Counted from the stretch's first letter, positions 6,960 through 16,669 are shown. The stretch: 64,000 bases of DNA from Pseudomonas putida (GCF_030159595.1 NZ_BSKJ01000001.1:558001-622000); one strand, 5' to 3'. A program made the numbers and translations. The notes: generated by a model from the sequence alone, not told the origin.

Positions 6960-8060
6960 ATGTTGCGCCATGCCTTGTCCATCGCTCTGCCCGCTGTTGC
7001 CGTGCTGTTACTGGCGGCGTGCGGCCAGGAAGCCACCCCACCTGCAGCGCCGCGCCCGGCGTTGGTGGTGCAGCCGCAGCCGGCCGAAGCCGCTGCCGAC
7101 AGTTACCCTGGCGAAGTGCGTGCGCGCTTCGAGCCGGAGCTGGCCTTCCGCATTGGCGGCAAGGTCAGCAAGCGCCTGGTCGAGGAGGGGCAGCGGGTCA
7201 AGGCCGACCAGCCGCTGGCCGAGCTGGACCCACAAGACGTGCGCCTGCAACTGGAAGCCAACCGCGCCCAGATGGCGGCTGCCGAGGCCAACCTGGCGCT
7301 GGTGCGCGCCGAACGTGATCGCTACCAGAAGCTGCTCGACCGGCAGATGGTCAGTCATTCCCAGTTCGACAATGCCGAAAACCTCTACCGCGCCGGCCTT
7401 GCGCGCCTGAAACAGGCCAAGGCCGAGTTCGATGTGGCGGGTAACCAGGCCGAATATGCCGTGCTGCGCGCGCCGCAGGCCGGGGTGGTCGCCAAGCGTC
7501 AGGTTGAAGTGGGCCAGGTGGTAGCCGCCGGGCAAACCGTGTTCACCCTGGCCGCCGATGGCGAGCGCGAAGTGGTCATCGGCTTGCCGGAGCAGCAGTT
7601 CGCCCGCTTTGCCGTGGGCCAACCGGTGAGTGTGGAGTTGTGGTCACACCCGCAAGAACGCTTCCAAGGGCGTATTCGCGAGCTGTCACCGGCCGCGGAC
7701 CCACGCTCGCGTACCTTCGCTGCGCGCATCGCCTTTACCTCGGCCGCCGCGCCAGCCGAGCTGGGCCAGAGCGCCCGTGTGTTCATTGCCCATGAGGGGC
7801 TGATTCCGCTGTCGGTGCCGCTGTCGGCGGTTACCGCAGAGAATGGTCAGGCTTATGTATGGCGGGTCAACAAGGACAGTCATCTGGAGCGGACAGCGGT
7901 GCGCCTGGGCGCGTATGGCAGCGACAGTGTGCCAGTGCTCGAAGGCCTCGCCCCGGGCGACTGGGTAGTCGCCGCCGGTGGCCATGTACTTCGCGAGGGC
8001 CAGGAAGTCCGCCCCGTGGACCGCAGCAACCGTGTAGTGAAGCTGACGGCCAAGGAGTAA
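6960..8060 (+). CDS. RND efflux periplasmic adaptor lipoprotein
   Basis: Membrane-fusion subunit that links an inner-membrane RND pump to an outer-membrane channel. It has 366 residues from ATG 6960, with GAAAGGA seven to eight bases ahead. The lipoprotein signal ends in LLLAAC with the lipidated cysteine at position 21. The HlyD-type plan follows: a beta/lipoyl half (ELAFRIGGKVSKRLVEEGQRV), a helical hairpin near 85-135, the second lipoyl half (APQAGVVAKRQVEVGQVV), then beta-barrel and membrane-proximal domains. The permease starts 6 bp after the stop, so the two form an operon. No outer-membrane factor gene is present, so it must borrow one. Confidence 0.93.
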   Translation: MLRHALSIALPAVAVLLLAACGQEATPPAAPRPALVVQPQPAEAAADSYPGEVRARFEPELAFRIGGKVSKRLVEEGQRVKADQPLAELDPQDVRLQLEANRAQMAAAEANLALVRAERDRYQKLLDRQMVSHSQFDNAENLYRAGLARLKQAKAEFDVAGNQAEYAVLRAPQAGVVAKRQVEVGQVVAAGQTVFTLAADGEREVVIGLPEQQFARFAVGQPVSVELWSHPQERFQGRIRELSPAADPRSRTFAARIAFTSAAAPAELGQSARVFIAHEGLIPLSVPLSAVTAENGQAYVWRVNKDSHLERTAVRLGAYGSDSVPVLEGLAPGDWVVAAGGHVLREGQEVRPVDRSNRVVKLTAKE

Positions 8061-8066
8061 GTCCCG

Positions 8067-11000
8067 ATGGGTTTCAACCTTTCTGCCTGGGCGCTGCGCA
8101 ACCGCCAGATCGTCCTGTTCCTGATGATTCTGCTGGCGGCCATTGGCGCCATGTCCTACACCAAGTTGGGCCAGAGTGAAGACCCGCCATTCACCTTCAA
8201 GGCCATGGTCATCCGTACCCTGTGGCCTGGCGCCAGTGCCGAGGAAGTGTCGCGTCAGGTCACCGAACGCATCGAGAAGAAGCTCATGGAAACCGGCGAG
8301 TACGAGAAGATCGTCTCGTTCTCCCGCCCGGGCGAATCGCAGGTCACCTTCATGGCCCGCGACTCGCTGCACTCCAAGGACATTCCCGAGCTGTGGTACC
8401 AGATCCGCAAGAAGGTCGCGGACATTCGCCACACCTTGCCGCCGGAAATCCAGGGCCCGTTCTTCAACGACGAGTTCGGTACCACCTTCGGCAACATCTA
8501 TGCACTGACCGGTAAAGGCTTCGATTACGCGGTGCTCAAGGACTACGCCGACCGTATCCAGATCCAGCTGCAGCGGGTCAAGGATGTGGGCAAGGTCGAG
8601 CTGGTCGGTCTGCAGGACGAAAAAATCTGGATTGAGCTGTCCAACCTGAAGCTGGCTACGCTCGGGGTGCCGTTGCAGGCTGTGCAACAGGCCCTGCAGG
8701 AGCAGAACGCGGTCAGCACCGCCGGCTTCTTCGAAACACCCAGTGAGCGCCTGCAGCTGCGGGTGAGCGGGCGCTTCGATAGCGTCGAGCAGATTCGCCA
8801 GTTCCCCATTCGTGTGGGTGACCGCACCTTCCGCATCGGCGATGTGGCCGAGGTGCACCGTGGCTTCAATGACCCGCCCGCGCCGCGTATGCGCTTCATG
8901 GGCGAGGATGCCATTGGCCTGGCCGTGTCGATGAAGGACGGCGGGGACATTCTGGTGCTGGGCAAGGCCTTGGAAGGCGAGTTCGAGCGCGCGGCGCGTA
9001 ACCTGCCAGCCGGCATGGAACTGCGCAAGGTGTCGGACCAGCCGGCAGCGGTGAAAGCCGGTGTGGGCGAGTTCGTGCAGGTGCTGGTCGAGGCGCTGGT
9101 CATCGTGCTGCTGGTGAGCTTCTTCTCGCTGGGTCTGCGCACCGGCCTGGTGGTGGCGCTGGCCATCCCGCTGGTGCTGGCCATGACCTTCGCCGCCATG
9201 CATTACTTCGGCATCGGCCTGCACAAGATCTCCCTCGGCGCGCTGGTGCTGGCGCTGGGCTTGCTGGTGGACGACGCGATCATTGCCGTGGAGATGATGG
9301 CGATCAAGATGGAGCAGGGCTACGACCGCCTCAAGGCGGCCAGCTATGCCTGGAGCAGCACTGCCTTCCCGATGCTCACCGGTACCCTGATTACCGCGGC
9401 GGGTTTCCTGCCCATTGCCACGGCTGCCTCCAGCACCGGCGAATACACCCGCTCGATCTTCCAGGTGGTGACCATCGCGCTACTCACCTCATGGGTGGCG
9501 GCCGTGGTGTTCGTGCCTTACCTGGGCGAGCGCCTGCTGCCGGACTTGGCCAAGCTGCATGCCGCACGTCACGGCAAGGATGGCCACGCGCCAGACCCTT
9601 ATGCCACGCCGTTCTACCAGCGTGTGCGGCGTGTGGTGGAGTGGTGCGTGCGGCGCCGCAAGACGGTGATTCTGCTGACCATCGCCGCCTTTGTCGGCAG
9701 CATCCTGTTGTTCCGCTTCGTGCCCCAGCAGTTCTTCCCGGCCTCCGGGCGCCCGGAGCTGATGGTTGACCTGAAGCTGGCCGAAGGCGCCTCGCTGGCC
9801 AATACCGCCGAGCGGGTCAAGCAATTGGAGGCATTGCTCAAGCAGCAGGACGGCATCGACAACTATGTGGCCTATGTGGGCACCGGTTCGCCGCGCTTCT
9901 ACCTGCCGCTGGACCAGCAACTGCCGGCCGCCAGCTTTGCCCAGTTCGTGGTGCTGGCCAAGTCGATGGAAGACCGCGAGCGTCTGCGCAGTTGGCTGAT
10001 CAGCACCGTGGACCAGCAATTCCCCGACCTGCGCGCGCGGGTGACGCGTCTGGAAAACGGCCCGCCCGTGGGTTACCCCGTGCAGTTCCGGGTTACCGGC
10101 GAGCACATCGAGAAGGCCCGTGCGCTGGCGCGTGAAGTGGCCGACAAGGTGCGTGAGAACCCGCATGTGGTCAACGTGCACCTGGACTGGGAAGAGCCGA
10201 GCAAGGCGGTGTTTCTGGAGATCGACCAGGACCGCGCCCGCGCCCTGGGCGTGAGCACCGCGCACTTGTCCAGCTTCCTGCAAAGCTCGCTGACCGGCAC
10301 CACGGTCAGCCAGTACCGCGAGGACAACGAGCTGATCGAGATCCTGCTGCGCGGCACCCAGCAGGAGCGCGGCGAGCTGGGTAACCTCGGCAGCCTGGCG
10401 CTGCCCACCGACAATGGCCAGAGCGTGGCGCTGTCACAGGTAGCCACCCTGGAATACGGCTTCGAGGAAGGCATCATCTGGCACCGCAACCGCTTGCCGA
10501 CGGTGACCGTGCGCGCCGATATCTACGACAAGGAGCAACCGGCCACGCTGGTGAAGCAGATCGAGCCTACCCTGCGTGACATCCGCGCCAAGCTGCCGGA
10601 TGGCTACCTGCTGGAGGTCGGCGGTACGGTAGAGGACTCCGAGCGCGGTCAGAAATCGGTCAACGCGGGCATGCCGCTGTTCGTGGTGGTGGTGCTGAGC
10701 TTGCTGATGATCCAGCTGCGCAGCTTCTCGCGTACGGTGATGGTATTCCTCACCGCGCCGCTGGGGCTGATTGGCGTGACCCTGTTCCTGCTGGTGTTCC
10801 GCCAGCCGTTCGGTTTTGTCGCCATGCTCGGGACCATTGCCCTGGCTGGGATGATCATGCGCAACTCGGTGATCCTGGTGGACCAGATCGAGCAGGACAT
10901 CGCGGCGGGCATGGAGCGCTGGCAGGCGATCATCGAAGCCACGGTGCGGCGCTTCCGTCCGATCGTGCTGACCGCCCTGGCGGCGGTGCTGGCGATGATT

Positions 11001-11132
11001 CCGTTGTCACGCAGTGTGTTCTACGGGCCGATGGCGGTGGCGATCATGGGCGGGTTGATCGTGGCCACGGCGTTGACCCTGTTGTTCCTGCCAGCGTTGT
11101 ATGCGGCGTGGTTCAGGGTCAGGAAGGACTGA
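8067..11132 (+). CDS. RND efflux transporter permease
   Basis: Inner-membrane proton-driven pump of the AcrB/MexB superfamily, 1021 residues. The pattern is a first membrane helix near 12-30, a large periplasmic loop, helices from about 335, a second periplasmic loop near 565-860, and a final helix block. The proton-relay aspartate pair D402-D403 sits in GLLVDDAIIAVE on transmembrane helix 4. The N-terminus (FNLSAWALRNRQ...SEDPPFTFKAMVIR) is of the TriC/MexK-like branch rather than the classic MexB drug-pump branch. It is co-transcribed with the adaptor just upstream. The substrate is unknown. Confidence 0.94.
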   Translation: MGFNLSAWALRNRQIVLFLMILLAAIGAMSYTKLGQSEDPPFTFKAMVIRTLWPGASAEEVSRQVTERIEKKLMETGEYEKIVSFSRPGESQVTFMARDSLHSKDIPELWYQIRKKVADIRHTLPPEIQGPFFNDEFGTTFGNIYALTGKGFDYAVLKDYADRIQIQLQRVKDVGKVELVGLQDEKIWIELSNLKLATLGVPLQAVQQALQEQNAVSTAGFFETPSERLQLRVSGRFDSVEQIRQFPIRVGDRTFRIGDVAEVHRGFNDPPAPRMRFMGEDAIGLAVSMKDGGDILVLGKALEGEFERAARNLPAGMELRKVSDQPAAVKAGVGEFVQVLVEALVIVLLVSFFSLGLRTGLVVALAIPLVLAMTFAAMHYFGIGLHKISLGALVLALGLLVDDAIIAVEMMAIKMEQGYDRLKAASYAWSSTAFPMLTGTLITAAGFLPIATAASSTGEYTRSIFQVVTIALLTSWVAAVVFVPYLGERLLPDLAKLHAARHGKDGHAPDPYATPFYQRVRRVVEWCVRRRKTVILLTIAAFVGSILLFRFVPQQFFPASGRPELMVDLKLAEGASLANTAERVKQLEALLKQQDGIDNYVAYVGTGSPRFYLPLDQQLPAASFAQFVVLAKSMEDRERLRSWLISTVDQQFPDLRARVTRLENGPPVGYPVQFRVTGEHIEKARALAREVADKVRENPHVVNVHLDWEEPSKAVFLEIDQDRARALGVSTAHLSSFLQSSLTGTTVSQYREDNELIEILLRGTQQERGELGNLGSLALPTDNGQSVALSQVATLEYGFEEGIIWHRNRLPTVTVRADIYDKEQPATLVKQIEPTLRDIRAKLPDGYLLEVGGTVEDSERGQKSVNAGMPLFVVVVLSLLMIQLRSFSRTVMVFLTAPLGLIGVTLFLLVFRQPFGFVAMLGTIALAGMIMRNSVILVDQIEQDIAAGMERWQAIIEATVRRFRPIVLTALAAVLAMIPLSRSVFYGPMAVAIMGGLIVATALTLLFLPALYAAWFRVRKD

Positions 11133-11141
11133 AGACTGCAG

Positions 11142-11160
11142 GGGAGGGCTTTGCCCTCCC
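11142..11160 (+). terminator. Hairpin after the RND operon
   Basis: Perfect 8-bp stem GGGAGGGC / GCCCTCCC with TTT loop, nine bases after the permease stop codon. It is followed immediately by a REP pair. There is no T-run. Confidence 0.5.
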
Positions 11161-11161
11161 T

Positions 11162-11241
11162 TCGCCGGCAAGCCAGCTCCCACAGGTGCTGCACATGGCT
11201 TAAGGTCAATGCAATCGAGGTGGGAGCTGGCTTGCCGGCGA
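11162..11241. repeat. REP pair, variant subtype (RND permease / DUF4197 gap)
   Basis: Two copies in opposite orientation, 11162-11182 and 11221-11241, are exact 21-bp reverse complements separated by 38 bp. The unit contains CGCCGGCAAGCCAGCTCCCA, a variant of the P. putida REP core in which the inner stem carries a C/A mismatch. The pair lies between convergent gene ends. Confidence 0.8.
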
Positions 11242-11242
11242 T

Positions 11243-11259
11243 GGGCTGCAAAGCAGCCC
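11243..11259 (-). terminator. Hairpin after the DUF4197 gene
   Basis: On the minus strand GGGCTGC-TTT-GCAGCCC, 10 bases after the stop codon and two bases from the REP pair. It is the same hairpin module seen at other gene ends here. Confidence 0.5.
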
Positions 11260-11268
11260 CCGGGGCTG

Positions 11269-11958
11269 TCACAGGGCGCCGAAGACCTTCTTGGCCAGGC
11301 TGGTAGCGGCCTGCGCCGGGTTCTGGCGAATGCTCTGCTCCTGCTTGCCAATCATCTCGAACAGGCCATCCAGCGCCTTCTCGGTCACATAGTTCTCGAT
11401 GCTGGCGCTCTTGGCATCCACCACGCCCAAGGCCACGGCCTGCCCGGCAAAGTTGTTGTACTGCTGGGCCAGGCCAACCTTGTCGGTAGCCTGCTTGACG
11501 ATTGGCAGGAACTTGGCGCGGATCTGCTCGCGGCTGCTTTTGTTCAGGTACTGGGTGGCCGAGTCGTCACCGCCGCTGAGGATGCCTTTGGCATCGGTCA
11601 CGCTCATGTTCTTCACGGCATCGACCAGAATCGCCTGCGCCTGCGGCACAGCTGCTTCAGCGGCTTTGTTCATGCTGGCTTCCAGGGCGTCGACCTGTTC
11701 ACCCTTGCCGAACATTTTCATCGCCTTGGCGGCTTTGCCCAAATTGCCCGGCAATTCGATGCGCACGTCCGGGTTGTTGCTGAAACCGCCCGGGGTGCTC
11801 AGTTGTTTGACGGCCAGTTGCGCGCCTTGGGTCAGGGTATCTTTCAGGCCGCCAGTGGCGTCTTTCTGGCTCAGGTCGCCCAGCGACAGGGCCAGGGCGC
11901 TGGCAGACAACAGCAGGCCGGCGCACAGGGTGGTGAAACGCAGGGAAGTGCGGATCAT
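11269..11958 (-). CDS. DUF4197 domain-containing exported protein
   Basis: Exported protein of 229 residues whose family (DUF4197) has no assigned function. A signal peptide covers roughly residues 1-23 (hydrophobic stretch then SASALA). The mature part begins LSLGDLSQKDATGGLKDTL and runs as mostly amphipathic helices, with the family motifs SVTDAKGILSGGDDSATQYL in the middle and YVTEKALDGLFEMIGKQE near the end. It ends in a helix with no membrane anchor, so it is probably periplasmic. It stands alone, 33 bp before the lipoprotein gene, in the same orientation. Confidence 0.88.
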   Translation of the reverse strand: MIRTSLRFTTLCAGLLLSASALALSLGDLSQKDATGGLKDTLTQGAQLAVKQLSTPGGFSNNPDVRIELPGNLGKAAKAMKMFGKGEQVDALEASMNKAAEAAVPQAQAILVDAVKNMSVTDAKGILSGGDDSATQYLNKSSREQIRAKFLPIVKQATDKVGLAQQYNNFAGQAVALGVVDAKSASIENYVTEKALDGLFEMIGKQEQSIRQNPAQAATSLAKKVFGAL

Positions 11959-11991
11959 GGAGCTTTCCTTGTAAACAGATAAATACGGGTG

Positions 11992-12390
11992 TCAGCGAAC
12001 CGGGTCGACCTTGATGCGTACCGATTGCGGGTCACTGCCGTCGAGCATGACACCATGGTGTTCGGTGTTGATGAACAGCAGCTTGCCATCCAGTTCGATG
12101 CGCGCGCTTACCGAATAGCGGTGGCCAGGTTTGACCTGGGCCGGGTCGTAGGTGAGGTGAAACGGCAAGGGCACGTTGCCTTTGACCGGGCCGGCCTGGC
12201 GGGCCAGGGTCACGGCGGGGGCGTCCATCAGCGAAACATCCTGCAACTCCACGCTCAAGGTAGCAGCAGGCGGCAGGGCAATACGCTGCAGGTAGAAGAC
12301 TTCACCGTCCAGGCTGGCCTGGGTGGATGGGGTTTGGCTGGAACAGGCTGCGAGCAGGGATGCGCAACACAGCATAAAGAGCTTTTTCAT
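11992..12390 (-). CDS. YbaY-family lipoprotein
   Basis: Small lipoprotein of 132 residues. The signal ends in LLAAC with the modified cysteine at position 16. The rest is a single beta-sandwich-like domain of the YbaY/HslJ-secretin-pilotin-like type (FYLQRIALPPAATLSVELQDVSL at the start of the domain, PFHLTYDPAQVKPGHRYSVSARIE in the middle). Family members have no firmly established role and are thought to bind at the outer-membrane inner face. The start was chosen at 12390 because it opens the lipoprotein signal; the frame extends upstream without coding likeness. It lies between the DUF4197 gene and plsB, all on the minus strand. Confidence 0.85.
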   Translation of the reverse strand: MKKLFMLCCASLLAACSSQTPSTQASLDGEVFYLQRIALPPAATLSVELQDVSLMDAPAVTLARQAGPVKGNVPLPFHLTYDPAQVKPGHRYSVSARIELDGKLLFINTEHHGVMLDGSDPQSVRIKVDPVR

Positions 12391-12467
12391 GGAATCTCCG
12401 GGGGTCCTTGGAGCTGGCTTGTGGCCAACCCCAGGGACTTTAGCGGATTTTCCCGGCTGATGAAGCG

Positions 12468-14954
12468 TTAGAGGGTCGAAGTTTCCAGGCCATCGTCGCG
12501 GTGCAGGGCCACCTGGCGGATCGACAGGCGCAGCTCGGCCGACAGCACACGTTTGGCCACGCCTTCGGCCAGTTCGCCTAGCTTGTCGTGATAACCCAGT
12601 TTGCCTTGCGTATCGGTGTGCAGCACGCCTTGCTGGAGCAGGGTCTGGATGAAGTGACGGAACAGGGTCTTGTCGAAGAACTCCGGGGCGTTCAGGCCAT
12701 GCAGGATCGACAGGCGCTGGGCCATCATCACGCACAGGTCTTCCAGCGCTTCGGCGCTGAGGCTGTTCTGCCCGCTGTTGAGCAGCAGCGAAGTGGCCAT
12801 GTAGAAGCGCTGCAGGGTTTGGGTGATGGTGCGGGCGAGCAGGGTCAGCAACACGAACTGACGCGAGCTGGGCGCGGGGCGGACGTACAGGTCGTTGTCC
12901 TGACGCAGCAGGCCTTGTTCAACCAGCGCGGCCAGCCACTGGTCGATTACTTCGTCCAACTGCTCTGGCGTCCAGCGCAGGAACAGTTCGGCCTGCAGGT
13001 ACGGGTACAACGCGTGCACATACTGGCCCAGCAGCTCGCGGCTCATGCGCGAGTTGCTGAGGAAGAAGCTGGCCAGCAGCGCCGGCAGGGCAAAGATGTG
13101 CAGCACGTTGTTGCGGTAATAGGTCATCAGGACCGCGTTGCCTTCATCCAGGTACAGGATGCGGCCCAGGGCGTCCTTCTGCTCGGCCACCAGGTTCATG
13201 CTGCGCACATGTTCGATCAGTGCCTGACCGTCGCCGTCGGGCAGGGTGGTGTGCGGCGAGTAGGGCACTTGGCGCAGCAGGGCCAGGTACAGGTCCAGTA
13301 CGCGGGTCAAAGCGCGTTCGTCCAGGGCCAGGCGGCTGGTGGACAGCAGCGCCAGGGCCACCAGGTTGACCGGGTTGATCGCAGCTGCTTCGTTGAGGTG
13401 GCGGGCCACGGTTTCGCCCAGGCGGGTGGTGGTGGCGTTGAGCCAGTCAGGGCGGTACTGTGGGCCATGATCCTGTTCACGCCAGCCGGGCTGCTGCTGG
13501 TCGAGGAAACCGGCCAGGCGGATGGGTTCGCCGAAGTTGACGTAGACCTGGCCAAAACGCTGCTTGAGCGCGCCAAACACCTTGAAGATGTCGAACACCG
13601 ACTCTTTCTTCTTGCTGGCACCGCGCAGTTCGCCCAGGTAGGTGCGGCCTTCGAGCACGCGCTCGTAGCCGATATACACCGGCACGAACACGATCGGCGT
13701 ACGCGACGAGCGCAGAAAACTGCGCAGGGTGATGGCCAGCATTCCGGTACGTGGTTGCAGCATCCGCCCGGTGCGCGAACGGCCGCCTTCGACGAAGTAC
13801 TCGACCGGGAAGCCTTTGGTGTAAAGGGTATGCAGGTACTCGTTGAACACGGCGGTGTACAGCGGGTTGCCCTTGAACGTGCGGCGCATGAAGAAGGCGC
13901 CGCCACGGCGCAGCAGGTTGCCGACTACCGGCATGTTGAGGTTGATCCCTGCGGCCACATGCGGCGGGGTGAGGCCGTTGCGGAACAGCAAGTACGACAG
14001 CAGCAGGTAGTCGATGTGGCTGCGGTGGCACGGCACATAGATCACTTCGTGGCCGGGGGCGATGCCCTGAACCTGTTCGATATGGTTGACCTTGATGCCG
14101 TCGTAGATTTTGTTCCAGAACCAGCTCAGCACCACTTCGAGAAAACGGATGACCGTGTAGGTGTAGTCCGAAGCGATCTCGTTGCCGTAGCGCAGAGCCT
14201 GGGCTTCGGCCTTGGCCAGCGGCAGGTTCTCGCGCTGAGCCTCGTCGATGATCGCCTGGCGTACTTGTGGGGCGTGCACCAGGCCTTTGACCAGGTTGCG
14301 TCGGTGCGAGATGTCCGGGCCGATAACGGCTGTCTTGAGGTTGCGAAAGTGCACGCGCATCAGGCGCTGGGCCATGCGCACGGTGCGCTCGTGCCCCTTG
14401 TTGTGCTGCACCAGTTCGCGCAAGTGGATCGGCGCGGAGAACTGCACCCGGGTCTTGCGCCCCAGGATCAGTACGGTCAGCAGCCGGCGCAGGCGCCCGG
14501 TAACGGCCCAGCTGTCGGCGAACAGCAACTTCCACGGGCTGGACTCACTGGCTGGAGTCTGGCCCCAGAACACGCTGACTGGAATGATCTGCGCGTCTTC
14601 CTCGGCATGCTGGGTGACGGCAGCGACCAAGCGTTCAAGCGTTGGCGGGGCGCCGCGTTTGTCCTGTCGACCAAGCCAGTCCGGGTCGGGGGTCAGGTAG
14701 AAGAACCCTGCTGGCTCCTGCAGTGGACCGACGGCTACCGGCAGCACCGGGCGCGGCAGCCCCGCCTTGGTGCACTCGTGGTCGAGCACGGCCAGGTCGG
14801 TGAGCGCGGGCGAGGGCAGCGCATAGAACACCGGCCGGCTGCGGTCAAGGTTGAGGGTCATGGACGACTGGTTGATGGTCTCGGAGCGCACCCACAGGTA
14901 CAACAGGCGACGCAGGCCGCCGAAGATCAGGCGGTGCAGGGGGGAACGGGTCAT
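12468..14954 (-). CDS. plsB: Glycerol-3-phosphate 1-O-acyltransferase PlsB
   Basis: Membrane-bound enzyme that adds the first acyl chain to sn-glycerol-3-phosphate, starting phospholipid synthesis. It has 828 residues, close to the usual PlsB length. The catalytic HX4D motif is H310-RSHI-D315, and the glycerol-phosphate-binding segment EGGRSRTGR follows at 389-397, with [11 protein letters not shown] between them. The N-terminal and C-terminal arms lack extra motifs, as in E. coli PlsB. It stands alone, with the cold-shock gene diverging 233 bp upstream. Confidence 0.96.
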   Translation of the reverse strand: MTRSPLHRLIFGGLRRLLYLWVRSETINQSSMTLNLDRSRPVFYALPSPALTDLAVLDHECTKAGLPRPVLPVAVGPLQEPAGFFYLTPDPDWLGRQDKRGAPPTLERLVAAVTQHAEEDAQIIPVSVFWGQTPASESSPWKLLFADSWAVTGRLRRLLTVLILGRKTRVQFSAPIHLRELVQHNKGHERTVRMAQRLMRVHFRNLKTAVIGPDISHRRNLVKGLVHAPQVRQAIIDEAQRENLPLAKAEAQALRYGNEIASDYTYTVIRFLEVVLSWFWNKIYDGIKVNHIEQVQGIAPGHEVIYVPCHRSHIDYLLLSYLLFRNGLTPPHVAAGINLNMPVVGNLLRRGGAFFMRRTFKGNPLYTAVFNEYLHTLYTKGFPVEYFVEGGRSRTGRMLQPRTGMLAITLRSFLRSSRTPIVFVPVYIGYERVLEGRTYLGELRGASKKKESVFDIFKVFGALKQRFGQVYVNFGEPIRLAGFLDQQQPGWREQDHGPQYRPDWLNATTTRLGETVARHLNEAAAINPVNLVALALLSTSRLALDERALTRVLDLYLALLRQVPYSPHTTLPDGDGQALIEHVRSMNLVAEQKDALGRILYLDEGNAVLMTYYRNNVLHIFALPALLASFFLSNSRMSRELLGQYVHALYPYLQAELFLRWTPEQLDEVIDQWLAALVEQGLLRQDNDLYVRPAPSSRQFVLLTLLARTITQTLQRFYMATSLLLNSGQNSLSAEALEDLCVMMAQRLSILHGLNAPEFFDKTLFRHFIQTLLQQGVLHTDTQGKLGYHDKLGELAEGVAKRVLSAELRLSIRQVALHRDDGLETSTL

Positions 14955-15187
14955 GGGGTGTGTGCCCTGGGTGAGATTTTCAGGTGAGTATCCAGCTAAT
15001 TAGTCTGCCGTATCGGCGTAAGTTCAGCAAAAATCGGCCAACTGCGGGGCCGTCATCAATTTTTTTTGTTCTGTGTCATATACTCGGCCTGCCACTTGCA
15101 GGATATTTCAGCAAGCGGCGTTGGCACGGGGCAGGTGACCTCATGCCTGCAAGGCGATCTTCACAATAAAAATCCGGAGTAGTTCAG

Positions 15188-15397
15188 ATGTCGTCTCGTG
15201 AGACTGGGAATGTAAAGTGGTTCAACGATGCCAAGGGTTATGGCTTCATTCAGCGCGAAGGTGGTGCGGATGTCTTCGTCCACTATCGGGCGATCCGCGG
15301 TGAGGGGCATCGTAGCCTGGTCGAAGGGCAGCGGGTGGAGTACGTCTGCGTGCAGGGCCAGAAAGGCCTTCAAGCCGAGGACGTAGTGGGCCTCTGA
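15188..15397 (+). CDS. Cold-shock domain protein (CspA/CspD type)
   Basis: Single OB-fold RNA/ssDNA-binding protein, 69 residues, of the bacterial cold-shock family. RNP1 is K16-GYGFI-21 and RNP2 is V29-FVHY-33, with the usual [14 protein letters not shown] opening. A clear site CCGGAG precedes the ATG by 8 bases. The upstream gap shared with plsB has a T8 run and a TATACT hexamer near 15080, suggesting a roughly 100-base leader as in cold-inducible csp genes; this was not tested. The C-terminus ([14 protein letters not shown]) is of the CspD-like group, but sequence alone does not settle cold versus stationary-phase induction. Confidence 0.93.
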   Translation: MSSRETGNVKWFNDAKGYGFIQREGGADVFVHYRAIRGEGHRSLVEGQRVEYVCVQGQKGLQAEDVVGL

Positions 15398-15419
15398 GCC
15401 TCATGCGGTAGGCCTCAAG

Positions 15420-15445
15420 CTGCAAGTTGACCGTGTAACTTGCAG
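15420..15445. terminator. Bidirectional hairpin between the csp gene and the hypothetical gene
   Basis: CTGCAAGTT and AACTTGCAG form a perfect 9-bp stem with an 8-base loop in the 64-bp gap between convergent genes. There is no clear T-run on either strand. Confidence 0.5.
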
Positions 15446-15461
15446 CCTGAAGCAACCTGTT

Positions 15462-15839
15462 TCAGCTGGTGCGCCAGGTGATTTCCTCTTCACCATCGGC
15501 GCTGATGCGGACCCAGCGGTCGGCATCTTCTTCCCCGTCTTCCTCAACCCAGCCACCCGGCGCGCAGCGCACTTCCACACCCAGTGCGGCGAACGCGGCG
15601 CGGGCGCAGGCGATATCATCGGCCCACGGCGTCTGGTCGCTCTCCAGGTACAGGCTGTTCCATTTCCCTACAGCTTTGGGTAACCATGTGACCGGAATGT
15701 TACCGGCCTTGCATTTGAACGTATGGCCTTTCTGTGTCCATTCGTTGCACGGGCCGATTGCCTGGGTGAGCCACTCGGCAATCTGCTTGTGGTCGACGTC
15801 GGCGTCCTTCAGGTAGATCTCGATATCAGGTTGACGCAT
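15462..15839 (-). CDS. Conserved hypothetical acidic protein
   Basis: A 125-residue protein I do not recognise as a named family. The start has GGAG six bases ahead and coding likeness continues throughout. It opens MRQPDIEIYLKDADVDHKQI, has a tryptophan/lysine-rich centre (KGHTFKCKAGNIPVTWLPKAVGKW) and a strongly acidic tail (EEDGEEDADRW...ADGEEEITW). No signal peptide or membrane segment is seen, so it is probably cytosolic. It precedes rlmA in reverse order, 17 bp downstream of the rlmA stop, and may be the last gene of the dapE-rlmA unit. Confidence 0.82.
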   Translation of the reverse strand: MRQPDIEIYLKDADVDHKQIAEWLTQAIGPCNEWTQKGHTFKCKAGNIPVTWLPKAVGKWNSLYLESDQTPWADDIACARAAFAALGVEVRCAPGGWVEEDGEEDADRWVRISADGEEEITWRTS

Positions 15840-15856
15840 AAGGGCTCCGGGTGTGC

Positions 15857-16669
15857 TCAGTCTTGGCGCACGAAATAGTCATAACGCATGGAAACCGTAA
15901 CCTCGAACGGCTCGGGCTGGTCGATCACCAACGCACGTTTTTCGGCGCTGGCGCGCCAGCCGTGCGGGGTCATCGCCAGCAGGTCAGCGCGGGCCTTTGG
16001 GGCGGCCAGGCTCAAGCGGAACGCCAGGGTTTCGCTGTGGGCATGGGCCATGCCTTCGGGGACCAGGGCCAGGTGCTTGTCGTCGGCGTAAGGGCGTACT
16101 TCATCGTAGAGCACTTCGCGCAGTTCCATCAGGTGGCCGCTGGTGGGACCGACGCGCATCAGGCCGCCGCCAGGGCTGAGCAGGCGCTTGGCCTCGGCCC
16201 AGTCCAATGGGCTGAATACGCTGGCGATGAACTGGCAGCTGGCGTCGGCCAACGGCACGCGGGCCATGCTGGCGACCATCCAGGTGACCTCTGGTGCGCG
16301 GCGGCAGGCACGCTTGACCGCCTCGCGGGAGATGTCCAGCGCGTAACCCTCGGCGGCCGGTAAGGCCTGGGCGATTTGCGCGGTGTAGTAACCCTCGCCA
16401 CAGCCGATGTCCAGCCAGGCACCGGGCTGACGTTCGGCGGCAAGCTCGGCCAGGCGACGGGCCACCGGGGCATAGTGGCCGGCGTCGAGAAAGTCGCGGC
16501 GGGCCTCGACCATGGCCTGGTTATCACCCGGGTCACGGCTGTTCTTGTGCTGCACCGGCAGCAGGTTCAGGTAACCCTGGCGGGCGCGGTCGAAGCGGTG
16601 GCCGGCTGGGCACACCACACCGTTGTCGAGCCGGCTCAGCGGCGCCTGGCAAAGAGGGCAGGCGAGCAT
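15857..16669 (-). CDS. rlmA: 23S rRNA (guanine-N1)-methyltransferase RlmA-like
   Basis: SAM-dependent methyltransferase of 270 residues that in E. coli methylates G745 of 23S rRNA. An N-terminal zinc finger has C4, C7, C20 and H24 (ACPLC...VVCPAGH). The Rossmann motif I is LDIGCGEGYYT, followed by the ALDISREAVKRA and FSPLDWAE segments. Its ATG overlaps the dapE stop by one base (TGATG on the minus strand), indicating translational coupling. The assignment to G745 or the related G748 subgroup rests on family similarity only. Confidence 0.9.
   Translation of the reverse strand: MLACPLCQAPLSRLDNGVVCPAGHRFDRARQGYLNLLPVQHKNSRDPGDNQAMVEARRDFLDAGHYAPVARRLAELAAERQPGAWLDIGCGEGYYTAQIAQALPAAEGYALDISREAVKRACRRAPEVTWMVASMARVPLADASCQFIASVFSPLDWAEAKRLLSPGGGLMRVGPTSGHLMELREVLYDEVRPYADDKHLALVPEGMAHAHSETLAFRLSLAAPKARADLLAMTPHGWRASAEKRALVIDQPEPFEVTVSMRYDYFVRQD

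Noticed and set aside
5435..7036. Longer version of the DszC-like gene starting at 7036
   Set aside because: The extra 120 codons cross the efflux promoter and adaptor start, and GGAG plus family similarity support 6676.
12588..14987. Plus-strand open frame of about 800 codons opposite plsB
   Set aside because: plsB carries HX4D and EGGRSRTGR motifs on the other strand; the plus-strand frame is low-complexity Gln/Val/His-rich shadow.
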